Under the pieces are notes generated by a model that saw only the letters and a list, made by a program, of their open reading frames with translations, was not told the DNA's origin and searched no databases. The translations under genes and the position numbers were made by a program. This document shows, one piece after another, positions 1 through 10,893 of a DNA stretch of 64,000 nt (position 1 is its first letter; each line of letters begins with the position of its first letter). Source of the stretch: Zymomonas mobilis (GTDB lineage: Bacteria > Pseudomonadota > Alphaproteobacteria > Sphingomonadales > Sphingomonadaceae); contig NZ_VFOF01000001.1 of assembly GCF_006715975.1 (NCBI RefSeq), positions 630,001 to 694,000 of the forward strand. The letters are read 5' to 3'.

Positions 1-32
1 TCGCGGACGAGTTAAAATCGAAGATGGCTTAA
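1..32 (+). CDS. fusA: elongation factor G, 3' end only (partial)
   Basis: The window opens in the last codons of a gene. The frame starting at base 3 reads ADELKSKMA and then TAA at 30-32. This matches the usual C-terminus of alphaproteobacterial EF-G (VADE-K-K-A), and fusA is the normal neighbour upstream of tuf in the str operon. EF-G is the GTPase that drives translocation on the ribosome. Only about ten residues are visible, so the call rests on that tail and on position. Confidence 0.75.
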   Translation, partial: ADELKSKMA

Positions 33-66
33 TTAAATACTGGCATAAACCGAAAAATGTCGTTAT

Positions 67-95
67 GAGCGCGCCGGAAGAAGCGCGGCGCGCTC
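67..95 (+). promoter_or_regulatory. hairpin between fusA and tuf
   Basis: A perfect 10-bp GC-rich inverted repeat (GAGCGCGCCG at 67-76 and CGGCGCGCTC at 86-95) with a 9-nt loop lies in the fusA-tuf gap. No T-run follows, so it is not a standard intrinsic terminator. It could be an RNA processing or stability element that uncouples tuf from fusA, which is inference. Confidence 0.5.
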
Positions 96-136
96 AATAC
101 AATAGTGATAAAAGCGGTAACAAAAAGAGGTAACTA

Positions 137-1330
<1,194 letters not shown>

Positions 1331-1338
1331 TTTCGTTA

Positions 1339-1374
1339 GCTAACCGGCATCCCGCCGGTTAGCTCTCATTTTTT
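1339..1374 (+). terminator. intrinsic terminator after tuf
   Basis: A perfect 10-bp stem (GCTAACCGGC at 1339-1348, GCCGGTTAGC at 1354-1363) with loop ATCCC is followed by TCTCATTTTTT. It should end most tuf transcripts before rpsJ. Confidence 0.85.
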
Positions 1375-1379
1375 AGGTG

Positions 1380-1408
1380 GGCGCCGAAAGACTCTTGTCT
1401 TAGGCGCC
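1380..1408 (+). promoter_or_regulatory. leader hairpin in front of rpsJ
   Basis: GGCGCC at 1380-1385 pairs with GGCGCC at 1403-1408, and AAGAC pairs with GTCTT inside, giving one nearly continuous hairpin. A pyrimidine-rich stretch (TCCTCGTTCTTT) follows, then rpsJ. It could be a leader structure or attenuator of the S10 operon; only the pairing is directly seen. Confidence 0.45.
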
Positions 1409-1436
1409 TCCTCGTTCTTTGAAATGGTTAGGGAAT

Positions 1437-1748
1437 ATGGATACGCAGAATATTCGCATTCGCCTCAAGGCGTTTGATCATCGTGTTTTAGATCAGGCTA
1501 CGGGAGATATCGCCGACACCGCTCGTCGGACTGGTGCTCTTATTCGCGGACCGATTCCCTTGCCAACGCGCATCGAGAAGTTCACGGTTAACCGTGGTCC
1601 TCACATCGATAAAAAATCGCGTGAACAGTTTGAAGTGCGTACCTATAAACGCCTTCTGGATATCGTTCAGCCAACCCCGCAGACTGTCGATGCTTTAATG
1701 AAGCTTGACCTCGCAGCAGGTGTTGAAGTTGAAATCAAATTAGCTTAA
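1437..1748 (+). CDS. rpsJ: 30S ribosomal protein S10
   Basis: S10 of the 30S head, also the transcription-antitermination factor NusE. The start is placed at ATG 1437 (protein begins [13 protein letters not shown]), 18 nt inside a longer open frame. This gives 103 residues, the E. coli length, and GTTAGGGA just upstream can serve as ribosome-binding site. The family motif [20 protein letters not shown] is present. It is first gene of the S10 operon, but an unusual ~300-nt structured gap separates it from rplC. Confidence 0.97.
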   Translation: MDTQNIRIRLKAFDHRVLDQATGDIADTARRTGALIRGPIPLPTRIEKFTVNRGPHIDKKSREQFEVRTYKRLLDIVQPTPQTVDALMKLDLAAGVEVEIKLA

Positions 1749-1816
1749 TAAAGCTTTTGAGCCGGATACCAAGACAACCGGTTCTCTCTTAATTTCTGCC
1801 ATGGTGATATTTTTTT

Positions 1817-2015
1817 CACTTTCCTGAAAAGGGAAGGGTAGATTTCTTTAGTGAAATACGATATTCACCATTGCAGACAAGCAGGGATACCGACCAGTTT
1901 TTACTGGTGTCATGCGTCCCCGCCTTATTTACTATGTTTCATAGTATATGGCCCTGGCGGGGGCTTCTATTGTAAAAGGGGCCGGCTCCTTCGTCATTCG
2001 GACGTAGGAGCTTTT
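1817..2015 (+). promoter_or_regulatory. structured rpsJ-rplC intergenic leader, three hairpins
   Basis: The 316-nt gap between rpsJ and rplC holds no convincing gene but three consecutive stem-loops. (1) CTTTCC 1819-1824 with GGGAAG 1831-1836. (2) CCCCGCC 1918-1924 with GGCGGGG 1956-1962, enclosing a second perfect stem ACTATG/CATAGT. (3) GCTCCT 1985-1990 with AGGAGC 2006-2011, enclosing CGTC/GACG and followed by TTTT. The last resembles an attenuator. Autoregulatory leaders for an r-protein such as L4 are known in front of S10 operons in other bacteria; the same role here is inference. Confidence 0.55.
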
Positions 2016-2064
2016 CGTTTATCATGCTCGCCGCTGTCGTGAGCCTCTGAAGGAGTAATGGATC

Positions 2065-2793
2065 ATGCGTACTGGCGTGATCGCCAAGAAGGTCGGAATG
2101 ACGCGTCTGTTTCAGGAAGATGGTCGGCATGTGCCGGTAACCGTCCTGAAGCTTGAAGATGTGCAGGTCGTGGCCGTCAAAAATAAAGATCAGGATGGAT
2201 ACGTTGCTGTTCAGCTTGGTGCAGGTTCTGCAAAAGCTAAAAACGTTACCAAGCCTGTTCGTGGCCATTTTGCTAAAGCCGAAGTCGAGCTTAAAGCGAA
2301 ATTGGTCGAATTTCCCGTTTCCGAAGATGCTGTTTTAGAAGTTGGAACAGCGATTTCAGCTGATCACTTCATTGCAGGTCAGTTGGTTGATATTTCGGGT
2401 CAGACTCAGGGTAAAGGTTTTGCCGGTGCTATGAAGCGCTGGGGCTTTGGTGGTTTGCGTGCCACCCATGGTGTGTCTTTGTCTCACCGTTCCCATGGTT
2501 CTACCGGTAATCGCCAGGATCCGGGTCGCGTTTTCAAAAACAAGAAGATGGCCGGACACATGGGTGCCCGCCAGCGTACTCAGCAAAATTTGGAAGTTGT
2601 TTCCACCGATGCTGAACGCGATCTGATTTTTGTTCGTGGTTCTGTCCCCGGTTCAAAGGGTGCATGGTTGATCGTTCGTGATGCTGTTAAAGTAGCTCGT
2701 CCGGCCGATGTTCCTTATCCGGCTGCCGTTAAAGCCGCGAATGGCAACGAGGCTCCGGCTGCGCCGGTGGCCGCAGAAGGTCAGGAGGGCTGA
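2065..2793 (+). CDS. rplC: 50S ribosomal protein L3
   Basis: L3 binds 23S rRNA domain VI and reaches towards the peptidyl-transferase centre. The protein starts [16 protein letters not shown] and has the [14 protein letters not shown] loop with the HRSHGSTGN stretch behind it, diagnostic for the family. At 242 residues it is longer than E. coli L3 (209) because of an Ala/Pro-rich C-terminal tail of about 25 residues. An AAGGAG ribosome-binding site lies at 2050-2055. rplD follows after 2 nt. Confidence 0.97.
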   Translation: MRTGVIAKKVGMTRLFQEDGRHVPVTVLKLEDVQVVAVKNKDQDGYVAVQLGAGSAKAKNVTKPVRGHFAKAEVELKAKLVEFPVSEDAVLEVGTAISADHFIAGQLVDISGQTQGKGFAGAMKRWGFGGLRATHGVSLSHRSHGSTGNRQDPGRVFKNKKMAGHMGARQRTQQNLEVVSTDAERDLIFVRGSVPGSKGAWLIVRDAVKVARPADVPYPAAVKAANGNEAPAAPVAAEGQEG

Positions 2794-2795
2794 TC

Positions 2796-3422
2796 ATGAA
2801 ATTAGAAGTTCAGTCCCTCGATGCATCTAAGAAGGGTAGCATCGAGCTTAACGATGCCGTTTTCGACATCGAACCGCGTGCTGATATTTTGCATCGTGTC
2901 GTAACATGGCAGTTGGAAAAACGTCGTGCACCGACCCGCGCTACGCGTGAACGTTCTGATGTTGCACGCACGGGTAAAAAGTTCGGCCGCCAAAAAGGTG
3001 GTGGTACCGCCCGTCATGGCGATCGTCGCTCACCGATCTTTATCGGTGGTGGTAAAGCCCATGGTGCAAGAGCGCGCGTTTTCAATCCTTCTTTGAACAA
3101 GAAGGTTCGCGCCCTTGGTCTTCGTATGGCTCTGTCTTCCAAAGCAAAAACCGGCGCTTTAGTCGTTGTTGACGCTTTGGATATCAACGAATCAAAGACC
3201 AAGCTCTTAGCAGCACAGATCCAGTCTTTAGGCTTTGGTCCGAAGGTTTTGGTTGTCGATGGTGATGCGGTAAACGAAAATTTTGCCCTTGCTTCAAGCA
3301 ACCTTGTCGGTATCGATGTGTTGCCGGCTTTGGGTGCCAATGTCTATGACATTCTGAAACATGATACACTGGTGCTGACCCGCGCTGCTGTTGAAAAGCT
3401 GGAGGCTCGTCTCAATGGCTAA
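2796..3422 (+). CDS. rplD: 50S ribosomal protein L4
   Basis: L4 is an early-assembly 23S rRNA protein lining the exit tunnel, and in E. coli the autogenous regulator of the S10 operon. 208 residues. The tunnel loop [19 protein letters not shown] near residues 68-88 is intact. It overlaps rplW by 8 nt. Whether it regulates this operon through the hairpins at 1817-2015 is an open question raised by the layout. Confidence 0.97.
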   Translation: MKLEVQSLDASKKGSIELNDAVFDIEPRADILHRVVTWQLEKRRAPTRATRERSDVARTGKKFGRQKGGGTARHGDRRSPIFIGGGKAHGARARVFNPSLNKKVRALGLRMALSSKAKTGALVVVDALDINESKTKLLAAQIQSLGFGPKVLVVDGDAVNENFALASSNLVGIDVLPALGANVYDILKHDTLVLTRAAVEKLEARLNG

Positions 3423-3726
3423 AAGTCAGGATGGGGTGGCAATTCGCCACTATGATGTTGTGCTCGGTCCGCACATCACCGAAAAATCGACTATGGTCTC
3501 TGAATTTAATGCGGTGGTCTTCAAGGTAGCTGCTGATGCGACGAAGCCTGAAATTAAAGAAGCTGTTGAAGCTTTGTTCGGGGTTTCTGTCAAATCGGTG
3601 AATACCGTTATCACCAAAGGCAAGACCAAAAAGTGGAAAGGCCGTCCTTATCGGCGGTCAGACGTCAAAAAGGCGATCGTGACTCTGGCTGAAGGTCAGT
3701 CAATCGATGTGACGACAGGGGTCTAG
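3415..3726 (+). CDS. rplW: 50S ribosomal protein L23
   Basis: L23 sits at the tunnel exit and docks trigger factor and SRP. The start is taken as ATG 3415 ([20 protein letters not shown]), which overlaps the rplD stop, giving 103 residues; an upstream in-frame start would add eight residues foreign to the family. HITEKSTMV and the C-terminal [18 protein letters not shown] are typical L23 segments. Confidence 0.95.
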   Translation: MAKSQDGVAIRHYDVVLGPHITEKSTMVSEFNAVVFKVAADATKPEIKEAVEALFGVSVKSVNTVITKGKTKKWKGRPYRRSDVKKAIVTLAEGQSIDVTTGV

Positions 3727-3730
3727 GACG

Positions 3731-4567
3731 ATGGCTCTTAAGCATTATAATCCGACCAGCCCGGCCCGCCGTGGCCTTATCCTGGTCGATCGCTCGTCTT
3801 TGTGGAAAGGTAGCCCGGTTAAGTCCCTCACCGAAGGGAAAAACAAAACCGGTGGCCGGAACAACAAAGGTCACAGAACTTCACGCGGCATCGGCGGTGG
3901 TCACAAGCAGAAATATCGGCTTGTTGATTTCAAGCGTCGTAAATGGGACATGCCAGCTACGGTTCAGCGGATTGAATATGATCCGAACCGTTCTGCTTTT
4001 ATTGCCCTGGTCGAATATGAGGATAAGAGCTTAGCTTATATCCTTGCTCCGCAGCGTTTGGGTGTTGGTGATTCTATCATTGCTTCCCGCAAAGCGGACG
4101 TAAAACCCGGCAATGCCATGGAAATTGGCCAGGCTCCGCTTGGTACCATTGTGCATAACATTGAGCTTAAACCTAGCAAAGGTGGTCAGCTCGCTCGTGC
4201 TGCTGGTGCTTACGCTCAGATTGTCGGCCGTGACAAAGGCATGGTGATGATTCGCCTGAACTCAGGTGAACAGCGCTATATCCGTTCCGATTGTATGGTT
4301 ACTGTTGGTGCTGTATCCAACTCTGACAATGCTAATCAGAACTTCGCCAAAGCCGGTCGTAACCGTTGGCTTGGTCGTCGCCCGTTGACCCGTGGTGTTG
4401 CAAAGAACCCGGTCGATCATCCTCATGGTGGTGGTGAAGGCCGCACATCAGGTGGTCGTCATCCGGTAACACCTTGGGGTAAACCGACCAAGGGTGCTCG
4501 CACCCGTTCGAATAAGGCGACGGACAAGTTCATCATCCGTTCGCGTCACGCGAAGAAGAAGAGGTAA
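3731..4567 (+). CDS. rplB: 50S ribosomal protein L2
   Basis: L2 is needed for subunit joining and peptidyl-transferase activity. 278 residues, normal length. The C-terminal [20 protein letters not shown] signature, carrying the conserved histidine close to the catalytic centre, is intact. It lies 4 nt after rplW and 2 nt before rpsS. Confidence 0.98.
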   Translation: MALKHYNPTSPARRGLILVDRSSLWKGSPVKSLTEGKNKTGGRNNKGHRTSRGIGGGHKQKYRLVDFKRRKWDMPATVQRIEYDPNRSAFIALVEYEDKSLAYILAPQRLGVGDSIIASRKADVKPGNAMEIGQAPLGTIVHNIELKPSKGGQLARAAGAYAQIVGRDKGMVMIRLNSGEQRYIRSDCMVTVGAVSNSDNANQNFAKAGRNRWLGRRPLTRGVAKNPVDHPHGGGEGRTSGGRHPVTPWGKPTKGARTRSNKATDKFIIRSRHAKKKR

Positions 4568-4569
4568 GC

Positions 4570-4845
4570 ATGGCCCGCTCCGTTTGGAAAGGTCCGTTTG
4601 TCGAACTGTCTCTGTTGAAAAAAGCAGAGACGGCTCAGGACAGCAGCAACCGGGCTCCCATCAAGACCTGGTCGCGTCGTTCGACGATTCTGCCACAGTT
4701 TGTTGGTTTGACTTTCAATGTCTATAACGGTCGCAAATTTGTGCCGGTATCAGTCAATGAAGAAATGGTTGGTCATAAACTGGGTGAATTTGCGCCAACG
4801 CGTACGTTCCCCGGCCATGCCGCTGACAAGAAGGGTAAGCGCTAA
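4570..4845 (+). CDS. rpsS: 30S ribosomal protein S19
   Basis: S19 forms the 30S head with S13 and contacts the A-site finger. 91 residues; [18 protein letters not shown] at the start and [19 protein letters not shown] at the end are family hallmarks. The last base of its stop codon is the first base of the rplV start codon (TAATG), suggesting translational coupling. Confidence 0.97.
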   Translation: MARSVWKGPFVELSLLKKAETAQDSSNRAPIKTWSRRSTILPQFVGLTFNVYNGRKFVPVSVNEEMVGHKLGEFAPTRTFPGHAADKKGKR

Positions 4846-5225
4846 TGTCTAAGCCGCAAGCTCCCCGTCGCGTCGGTGAAAAGGAGGCCTTAGCCGTCGC
4901 CACCACCGTTCGCGGTAGCTCTTACAAGCTTAATCTTGTCGCGGGTTTAATCCGTGGCAAGAAAGCTGGTGAAGCCCTGAACATTTTGAGCTTCTCCACA
5001 AAAGCAATGGCAAAAGATGTCCGCAAGGTTCTTGCTTCTGCTATTGCCAACGCCGAGAATAACCATAATCTCGACGTTGACGCCCTGATTGTGAAAGAGG
5101 CATCGGTCGGTAAATCGATCGTGATGAAGCGTTTCGCAACCCGTGCCCGCGGTCGTTCGACTCAGATCATCAAGCCATTTTCGCGTATCCGTGTCGTTGT
5201 TCGCGAACAGGAAGAGGCTGAATAA
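4845..5225 (+). CDS. rplV: 50S ribosomal protein L22
   Basis: L22 contacts all 23S rRNA domains; its beta-hairpin lines the exit tunnel (macrolide-resistance site). 126 residues with [18 protein letters not shown] and the hairpin tail [20 protein letters not shown]. It shares one base with rpsS and is followed by rpsC after a single base. Confidence 0.97.
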   Translation: MSKPQAPRRVGEKEALAVATTVRGSSYKLNLVAGLIRGKKAGEALNILSFSTKAMAKDVRKVLASAIANAENNHNLDVDALIVKEASVGKSIVMKRFATRARGRSTQIIKPFSRIRVVVREQEEAE

Positions 5226-5226
5226 G

Positions 5227-5922
5227 ATGGGTCATAAATCCAACCCAATCGGTATGCGGCTGCAGATTAATCGCACATGGGATAGCCGCTGGTTCGCCCA
5301 AGGTAGCGATTATGGCCAGCTGTTGCTTGAAGATATCAAGATCCGCAAATTCATCATGAAAACGCTGCCGCAGGCTGCGATTTCAAAAGTGGTGATTGAG
5401 CGTCCAGCTAAATTATGCCGCATTTCGATCTATGCTGCCCGTCCTGGTGTTATCATCGGGAAAAAAGGCGCAGACATCGAAAAGCTGCGTAAAAAACTGG
5501 ATTCGATGACTGAAAGTGGTGTTTCTCTGAACATCGTTGAAATCCGTAAACCGGAAATCGATGCTCAGTTGGTCGCCCAAGGCATCGCCGATCAGCTTGA
5601 ACGGCGTGTTGCTTTCCGGCGTGCTATGAAGCGTGCCGTTCAGTCAGCTCTGCGTCTTGGTGCCCAAGGTGTCAGAATTACTTGCGGTGGACGTTTGGGT
5701 GGTGCTGAAATTGCCCGGACCGAATGGTATCGTGAAGGCCGTGTGCCGTTGCATACCCTGCGCGCAAATGTCGATTATGCCGAAGCTGAGGCTCATACCG
5801 CTTATGGTGTGTGCGGAATCAAGGTCTGGATCTTTAAGGGCGAAATCATGGCACATGATCCCTTAGCTCAAGATCGGCTGATGGTAGAAGCTCAGACGTC
5901 GGGGGTCCGGCCGACGCGGTAA
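5227..5922 (+). CDS. rpsC: 30S ribosomal protein S3
   Basis: S3 is part of the mRNA entry helicase with S4 and S5. The start is ATG 5227 ([18 protein letters not shown]), not the earlier in-frame codon inside rplV; this gives 231 residues, a usual length. The KH domain motif [15 protein letters not shown] lies near residues 76-90. A 64-nt gap separates it from rplP. Confidence 0.97.
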   Translation: MGHKSNPIGMRLQINRTWDSRWFAQGSDYGQLLLEDIKIRKFIMKTLPQAAISKVVIERPAKLCRISIYAARPGVIIGKKGADIEKLRKKLDSMTESGVSLNIVEIRKPEIDAQLVAQGIADQLERRVAFRRAMKRAVQSALRLGAQGVRITCGGRLGGAEIARTEWYREGRVPLHTLRANVDYAEAEAHTAYGVCGIKVWIFKGEIMAHDPLAQDRLMVEAQTSGVRPTR

Positions 5923-5986
5923 GGGGTAACCCCCTTATCAGCGTCGCCTGATCGACCGGATAATCGGTGTCAGAAGGCGAATTAAA

Positions 5987-6418
5987 ATGCTGCAACCGAA
6001 ACGAACTAAATTTCGTAAGGCCCACAAGGGTCGTATTCATGGTAACGCACCTGGCGGTGCAACGCTTAATTTCGGTGCGTATGGTCTGAAGGCTATGGAG
6101 CCAGATCGGATTACCGCACGTCAGATCGAAGCTGCTCGTCGTGCTATTACCCGTCACATCCGCCGTCAGGGACGGCTATGGATCCGTATTTTCCCGGATG
6201 TGCCTGTTTCCAGCAAACCTGCTGAAGTCCGCATGGGCTCCGGTAAAGGTTCTCCGGAATTTTGGGTCGCTCGTGTGAAACCCGGTCGTATTCTTTTTGA
6301 ATTAGATGGTGTTCCTGGCCCGATCGCTCGCGTTGCTTTTGAACGCGCCGCAGCGAAATTGCCCATCAAAGTGAAGGTTGTTGCCCGTTTGGGTGAAACC
6401 ATATATGAAGAGGCCTAA
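5987..6418 (+). CDS. rplP: 50S ribosomal protein L16
   Basis: L16 binds near the A-site tRNA elbow and is added late in 50S assembly. 143 residues beginning [16 protein letters not shown], with [12 protein letters not shown] and [19 protein letters not shown] as expected. rpmC follows after 2 nt. Confidence 0.97.
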   Translation: MLQPKRTKFRKAHKGRIHGNAPGGATLNFGAYGLKAMEPDRITARQIEAARRAITRHIRRQGRLWIRIFPDVPVSSKPAEVRMGSGKGSPEFWVARVKPGRILFELDGVPGPIARVAFERAAAKLPIKVKVVARLGETIYEEA

Positions 6419-6420
6419 AT

Positions 6421-6624
6421 ATGGCGAAGATTGACGATCTCAAAGCAAAGAGTGACGATCAACTTGCCGTCGAGCTGGGTGAAATGAAGCGTGAGCAGTT
6501 TAATCTGCGTTTTCAGTCGGCCACTGGTCAGCTGGAAAAACCCGCCCGGGTTCGCGAAGTGCGTCGCACTATTGCTCAGATTAAGACTTTACAGGCCGAG
6601 CGTCAGCGCTCGGCAACCAAGTAA
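6421..6624 (+). CDS. rpmC: 50S ribosomal protein L29
   Basis: L29 is a small two-helix protein beside L23 at the tunnel exit, part of the SRP and trigger-factor docking site. 67 residues with the conserved core EQFNLRFQ and a basic end around RRTIAQIKT. It is between rplP and rpsQ as in nearly all bacteria. Confidence 0.95.
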   Translation: MAKIDDLKAKSDDQLAVELGEMKREQFNLRFQSATGQLEKPARVREVRRTIAQIKTLQAERQRSATK

Positions 6625-6636
6625 GGATTTCTCATC

Positions 6637-6888
6637 ATGCCCAAACGTGTGCTGACGGGAACCGTGGTCTCTGATAAGACCGACAAAACGGTAGTGGTTT
6701 TGGTCGAGCGTAAAGTGAAACATCCCCTTTACGGTAAGATCATCCGCTTGTCGAAAAAATATCATGCTCATGACGAGCAAAACGCCTATCATGAAGGTGA
6801 AATTGTGCGTATTGAAGAATGCGCGCCAGTTTCAAAACTTAAGTCATGGCGTGTGCTTGAAAAAGCAGATAAAGCGCCTGCTGCTTAA
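6637..6888 (+). CDS. rpsQ: 30S ribosomal protein S17
   Basis: S17 is a primary 16S rRNA binder with an OB fold. 83 residues starting [20 protein letters not shown], with [20 protein letters not shown] and the end signature [15 protein letters not shown] 67-nt gap containing a short CCCGG/CCGGG hairpin precedes rplN. Confidence 0.96.
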   Translation: MPKRVLTGTVVSDKTDKTVVVLVERKVKHPLYGKIIRLSKKYHAHDEQNAYHEGEIVRIEECAPVSKLKSWRVLEKADKAPAA

Positions 6889-6955
6889 TTATTAAGCTTG
6901 CAGGTATAGAGAGGCTTTCCCGGCTAGTCCGGGTTTGAAAAGAAGGGTCTGATAT

Positions 6956-7327
6956 ATGATCCAGATGCAAACGAACCTTGACGTTGCCGACAACAGCGGT
7001 GCGAAGAGGGTGCAGTGCATCAAGGTGCTGGGCGGTTCTAAGCGTCGTACCGCGACTGTTGGCGATGTTATCGTTGTATCAGTCAAGGAAGCCGCACCGC
7101 GCGGGCGCGTTAAGAAGGGTGACGTCCATCGTGCCGTTATCGTTCGCACTGCCAAAGATATTCATCGTGCCGATGGTTCGGTGATTCGTTTCGACGGTAA
7201 TGCGGCTGTCCTGATCAACAAAACGAGTGGTGAACCTATTGGTACTCGTATTTTTGGTCCGGTGGTACGTGAATTACGGGCGCGTAACCATATGAAAATT
7301 ATTTCGCTTGCGCCTGAGGTGTTGTGA
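6956..7327 (+). CDS. rplN: 50S ribosomal protein L14
   Basis: L14 lies at the subunit interface (bridge B8) and is the docking site of the silencing factor RsfS. 123 residues with [19 protein letters not shown] and the C-terminal [20 protein letters not shown]. Its TGA stop overlaps the next start as TGATG. Confidence 0.97.
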   Translation: MIQMQTNLDVADNSGAKRVQCIKVLGGSKRRTATVGDVIVVSVKEAAPRGRVKKGDVHRAVIVRTAKDIHRADGSVIRFDGNAAVLINKTSGEPIGTRIFGPVVRELRARNHMKIISLAPEVL

Positions 7328-7644
7328 TGGCGGCTAAAATTAAAAAAGGTGATCGCGTGGTTATCTTGTCCGGTAAGGATAAGGGTAAGCACGGCGAAGT
7401 AACCCAGGCTATGCCAAAAGAAGGCAAGGTTATTGTTTCGGGTATCAACATTGTAACCCGTCACCGTAAACCGAGCCAGGCTAACCCCCAGGGCGGGCTG
7501 GATCGTATGGAAGCGCCGATTGCTGCCTCTAAGGTTGCAGTCGAAGATCCTAAAACGGGTAAAGCTACCCGGGTCCGTTTTGATGTACGTGACGGTAAGA
7601 AAATACGCGTCGCGGTAAAGTCAGGGGAGGCGATCAATGGCTAA
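7327..7644 (+). CDS. rplX: 50S ribosomal protein L24
   Basis: L24 initiates 50S assembly through its N-terminal KOW motif ([20 protein letters not shown], residues about 6-25). The start is ATG 7327, which shares its A with the rplN stop; a GTG one codon earlier is possible but unlikely. 105 residues. It overlaps rplE by 8 nt. Confidence 0.96.
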   Translation: MAAKIKKGDRVVILSGKDKGKHGEVTQAMPKEGKVIVSGINIVTRHRKPSQANPQGGLDRMEAPIAASKVAVEDPKTGKATRVRFDVRDGKKIRVAVKSGEAING

Positions 7645-8215
7645 AGCCTATGTTCCACGCCTGAAAACGCAGTATGAGGACGAGATCGTCAAAGCAATGA
7701 CCGAGAAATTCGGTTATAAAAATGCTTTTGAAGTTCCGAAACTCACAAAAATCGTCCTTAACATGGGCGTTGGTGAAGCAACTCAGGACAAGAAAAAGGT
7801 TGACCAAGCTGCAGCTGAAATGGAGCTGATTGCTGGTCAGAAGCCTGTTGTCACCCGTGCAAAGAAATCTATCGCGCAGTTCAAATTGCGTGAAGGTATG
7901 CCGATCGGTGTCAAGGTCACGCTCCGTCGTGAACGTATGTTCGAGTTCCTCGATCGTTTCTTAACGATTGCGCTTCCTCGCGTTCGTGACTTCCGTGGGT
8001 TGAATCCAAAATCCTTTGATGGTCGTGGCAACTATGCTACCGGCATCAAAGAACAGCTGATTTTTCCGGAAATCAGCTATGACCAGGTTTCCACCATCCG
8101 CGGTATGGATGTCGTCGTTGCCACTACGGCCAAGACGGATGATGAAGCACGTGAATTGCTTCGCTTGTTCGGCTTCCCGTTTCCGGCTGACACTACACAG
8201 AAAAAGGCAGCCTGA
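7637..8215 (+). CDS. rplE: 50S ribosomal protein L5
   Basis: L5 forms the 5S rRNA complex with L18 and contacts P-site tRNA. 192 residues, slightly long at the C-terminus compared with E. coli (179). [27 protein letters not shown] and [17 protein letters not shown] are characteristic. It overlaps rplX; rpsN follows after 43 nt. Confidence 0.97.
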   Translation: MAKAYVPRLKTQYEDEIVKAMTEKFGYKNAFEVPKLTKIVLNMGVGEATQDKKKVDQAAAEMELIAGQKPVVTRAKKSIAQFKLREGMPIGVKVTLRRERMFEFLDRFLTIALPRVRDFRGLNPKSFDGRGNYATGIKEQLIFPEISYDQVSTIRGMDVVVATTAKTDDEARELLRLFGFPFPADTTQKKAA

Positions 8216-8258
8216 TTTTATGAATCAGGCAGCTCTTTAAGGAAAGAGAACTTAAGTC

Positions 8259-8564
8259 ATGGCGAAACTGAGTTCGATTAACAAGAACGAAAAGCGCAAA
8301 AAAATGGCTAAAGCCTATGCCGGTAAGTATTCCCGGTTAAAGGCTGTAGCCAATGACAAAAGCCTCGATGAGACGGATCGTCTTATCGCACGGCTGAAAA
8401 TGGCTGAATTGCCACGGAATGCGAATCCGACTCGTGTTCGCAACCGTTGTGCATTAACTGGCCGCCCGCGCGGTTATTATCGTAAGTTCCAGCTCTGCCG
8501 CATCCAGTTGCGTGATCTGGCTAATAAAGGCCTGATTCCAGGCGTCACCAAGTCGAGCTGGTAG
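8259..8564 (+). CDS. rpsN: 30S ribosomal protein S14, zinc-independent form
   Basis: S14 is a 30S head protein. 101 residues, the long C-minus type. The region around [16 protein letters not shown] lacks the CxxC...CxxC zinc ribbon of the short form, so it should not need zinc. It begins [20 protein letters not shown], preceded by AAGGAAAGAG as ribosome-binding site. Confidence 0.96.
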   Translation: MAKLSSINKNEKRKKMAKAYAGKYSRLKAVANDKSLDETDRLIARLKMAELPRNANPTRVRNRCALTGRPRGYYRKFQLCRIQLRDLANKGLIPGVTKSSW

Positions 8565-8576
8565 GGGATATATAAA

Positions 8577-8972
8577 ATGGCATTGTCCGATCCTCTGGGT
8601 GATTTGCTCACCCGTATTCGCAACGGCCAGCATGCCCGCAAAGATAGCGTGGTATCTCCTGCATCTAAATTGCGCGTTCGCGTATTAGATGTGCTGGCAC
8701 GTGAAGGCTATATTCGCGGTTACACTGAAGCCAAGCTTGGCAATCATGACGCACTGCGCATTGAGCTGAAATATTTTGAAGGCCAGCCGGCTATTCATCA
8801 TCTTGCTCGCGTTTCCAAACCGGGTCGTCGTATCTATTCTGGTTCACGCGAATTACCGCGTGTCCGTAATGGACTTGGCATCACGATCGTTTCAACGCCT
8901 AAGGGTGTTCTTTCTGATGCAGAAGCCCGTGACCAGAATGTCGGCGGTGAAGTCCTTGCGGAGGTGTTCTGA
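8577..8972 (+). CDS. rpsH: 30S ribosomal protein S8
   Basis: S8 binds the 16S central domain and in E. coli is the autogenous repressor of the spc operon. 131 residues beginning [18 protein letters not shown] and ending GGEVLAEVF; the [16 protein letters not shown] motif near residues 100-115 is intact. The stop overlaps the rplF ATG by one base (TGATG). Confidence 0.97.
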   Translation: MALSDPLGDLLTRIRNGQHARKDSVVSPASKLRVRVLDVLAREGYIRGYTEAKLGNHDALRIELKYFEGQPAIHHLARVSKPGRRIYSGSRELPRVRNGLGITIVSTPKGVLSDAEARDQNVGGEVLAEVF

Positions 8973-9505
8973 TGAGCCGTATCGGTAAAAAACCGGTGGC
9001 TATCCCAACGGGCGTCACCGCAAATATTGCAGATGGTGTGCTTTCAGTAAAAGGTCCCAAAGGCGAGCTTTCTATGCCTTTGTCTTCTGAAGTGACTTAT
9101 TCACTTGAAGATGGCCAGCTTTCTGTAAAGCCGATCAATGATACCAAGCGCTCCCGTTCTTTTTGGGGCATGCAGCGCACTTTGGTACAGAATCTGATCG
9201 ATGGTGTGACTCAAGGTTATTCCAAAACCCTTCAGATCACGGGTGTCGGTTATCGCGCTGCTTCACAGGGCAAAACCCTGAAGCTGCAGCTTGGCTACAG
9301 CCACGATATCGATTTTGCTATACCGGAAGGTATCACGATCCAGACGCCCGAACCGACGACTGTCAATATCTCTGGTATTGATAAGCAGAAAGTCGGTCAG
9401 GTCGCGGCTGAGATTCGTCGCTGGCGTCGCCCTGAACCCTATAAGGGTAAGGGTATTAAGTATGCCGGTGAGTTCATCTTCCGTAAGGAAGGGAAGAAGA
9501 AATAA
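8972..9505 (+). CDS. rplF: 50S ribosomal protein L6
   Basis: L6 lies near the sarcin-ricin loop at the factor-binding site. 177 residues with two duplicated alpha/beta domains, starting [15 protein letters not shown] and ending in the signature [18 protein letters not shown]. It shares one base with both rpsH and rplR. Confidence 0.97.
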   Translation: MSRIGKKPVAIPTGVTANIADGVLSVKGPKGELSMPLSSEVTYSLEDGQLSVKPINDTKRSRSFWGMQRTLVQNLIDGVTQGYSKTLQITGVGYRAASQGKTLKLQLGYSHDIDFAIPEGITIQTPEPTTVNISGIDKQKVGQVAAEIRRWRRPEPYKGKGIKYAGEFIFRKEGKKK

Positions 9506-9861
9506 TGGCCAAAGGTCTTTCTCTTTTTGAGCGGCGCCGTCAGCGTGTTCGTACTACGCTGCGTGCCAAGGGTAATCATCGTCCCCGTTTATCTGTCCAT
9601 CGCTCCGGCCAGCATATTTATGCTCAGGTCATTGATGATGACCAGAGACGCACAGTTGTTGCTGCTTCTACGCTTGAAAAAGCTGTAAGAGACAAAACGG
9701 GTGCCACTGTTTCGGCTGCTGCTGAAACGGGTAAACGTTTAGCAGAACGCGCTTCTGCGGCTGGTATCACCAAGGTTGTATTCGACCGCGGGGGATTTTT
9801 ATTTCATGGGCGGGTGAAAGCTCTGGCTGATGCTGCCCGTGAAGGCGGATTGGAGTTCTAA
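9505..9861 (+). CDS. rplR: 50S ribosomal protein L18
   Basis: L18 binds 5S rRNA together with L5. 118 residues with [13 protein letters not shown] near the start, [18 protein letters not shown], and the end [20 protein letters not shown]. The start ATG overlaps the rplF stop (TAATG), and rpsE begins directly after its stop. Confidence 0.96.
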   Translation: MAKGLSLFERRRQRVRTTLRAKGNHRPRLSVHRSGQHIYAQVIDDDQRRTVVAASTLEKAVRDKTGATVSAAAETGKRLAERASAAGITKVVFDRGGFLFHGRVKALADAAREGGLEF

Positions 9862-10563
9862 ATGGCTGACGAAAGCGAAATCCAGAAAACGGAAAATGCC
9901 GAAGTTGCCAATGCTGCTAACGGCACCAATCCGAACAACGAACGTCGTGGCCGTGGTGGTCGTGGCCGTGGTGGCCGTGGTCGTGATGGCCGTGGTCGTC
10001 GCGATGACCGTCGCAACGAAGACGCCGGTGAAGAGCTGATTGAAAAGCTGGTTCACATTAACCGTGTTTCAAAGACGGTTAAGGGTGGTAAGCGTTTCGG
10101 TTTTGCTGCTCTGGTCGTAGTCGGTGACGGCAAAGGCCGCGTCGGTTTCGGTCATGGTAAGGCTCGCGAAGTTCCGGAAGCAATTTCCAAGGCAACTGCT
10201 GCAGCTAAGAAAACCATGATTCGCGTTCCGCTTCGCGAAGGTCGCACCTTGCATCATGATGGCCGTGGCCGCTTCGGCGCCGGTCTTGTCTATCTGCGTT
10301 CGGCACCGTCAGGTACCGGTATCATCGCAGGTGGTCCAATGCGTGCTATCTTCGAAAGCCTTGGTGTTGCTGACGTCGTGACGAAGTCTGTCGGCACCAG
10401 CAATCCTTACAATATGATCCGTGCTACCTTTGAAGCGCTGAATGATCAGAAGAGTCCGAAAGCCGTCGCACAGCGTCGCGGTAAGCGGATTGCTGATCTC
10501 TTCAGCCGTGGTGGTGCTTCTGCAGCTAAGGCTGAAGCTGATGCTGCTGCGGTTGTGGAGTAA
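9862..10563 (+). CDS. rpsE: 30S ribosomal protein S5 with RG-rich N-terminal extension
   Basis: S5 is part of the mRNA entry site and contributes to decoding accuracy. The S5 core starts at about residue 55 ([20 protein letters not shown]) and carries [20 protein letters not shown]. The protein is 233 residues against 167 in E. coli. The excess is an N-terminal extension with [17 protein letters not shown]-like repeats at about residues 31-46, and an Ala-rich C-terminal tail. Arg/Gly-rich extensions of S5 occur in related alphaproteobacteria; an RNA-binding role is likely but not shown. Confidence 0.96.
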   Translation: MADESEIQKTENAEVANAANGTNPNNERRGRGGRGRGGRGRDGRGRRDDRRNEDAGEELIEKLVHINRVSKTVKGGKRFGFAALVVVGDGKGRVGFGHGKAREVPEAISKATAAAKKTMIRVPLREGRTLHHDGRGRFGAGLVYLRSAPSGTGIIAGGPMRAIFESLGVADVVTKSVGTSNPYNMIRATFEALNDQKSPKAVAQRRGKRIADLFSRGGASAAKAEADAAAVVE

Positions 10564-10569
10564 AATGTG

Positions 10570-10746
10570 ATGGCGACTCTTAAAGTTACTCAGATTGGCT
10601 CTCCTATCCGCCGCAGCCCTGACCAGCGTGCAACGCTTGTTGGTCTCGGCCTCAACAAGATGCATCGCACCCGCGAACTGAAAGATACACCGGATGTCCG
10701 GGGTATGCTTCGCAAGGTTGCTCATCTGGTTAAGATTGAGAACTAA
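10570..10746 (+). CDS. rpmD: 50S ribosomal protein L30
   Basis: A short gene of 58 residues: [19 protein letters not shown] at the start, then [18 protein letters not shown] and VAHLVKIEN at the end. This is the full L30 family pattern. It lies 6 nt after rpsE, where rpmD belongs in the spc operon. A terminator-like structure follows before rplO. Confidence 0.96.
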   Translation: MATLKVTQIGSPIRRSPDQRATLVGLGLNKMHRTRELKDTPDVRGMLRKVAHLVKIEN

Positions 10747-10750
10747 TCTT

Positions 10751-10817
10751 TTCCTTGTCTTTTGACAGGGAAATTGGCAAAGAACGGCGTCACCTCGACA
10801 AGAGGGGCGCTGTTTTT
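10751..10817 (+). terminator. two hairpins between rpmD and rplO, second with T-run
   Basis: TTCCTTGTC (10751-10759) pairs with GACAGGGAA (10764-10772) around a TTTT loop. Then ACGGCG/CGCTGT with inner CCTC/GAGG (10784-10813) is followed by TTTTTG. The second looks like a weak intrinsic terminator or attenuator inside the spc operon; the 147-nt gap is unusual for this position. Confidence 0.5.
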
Positions 10818-10893
10818 GTCTTGGAAAGCTTTCTGCGCATAAGCTTTCCTTAAAATTTTTTATGCGCGCCAAAAGCGAAAGCGAGTGCTTACT

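Noticed and set aside
2-133. Open frame running into the tuf ribosome-binding site (ends SGNKKR)
   Set aside because: The fusA end (ADELKSKMA, stop at 30-32) is in another frame and is a better fit; this frame is full of the hairpin at 67-95 and matches nothing I know.
1851-2042. 63-codon frame in the rpsJ-rplC gap
   Set aside because: Covers the hairpins; no family match and composition unlike a protein.
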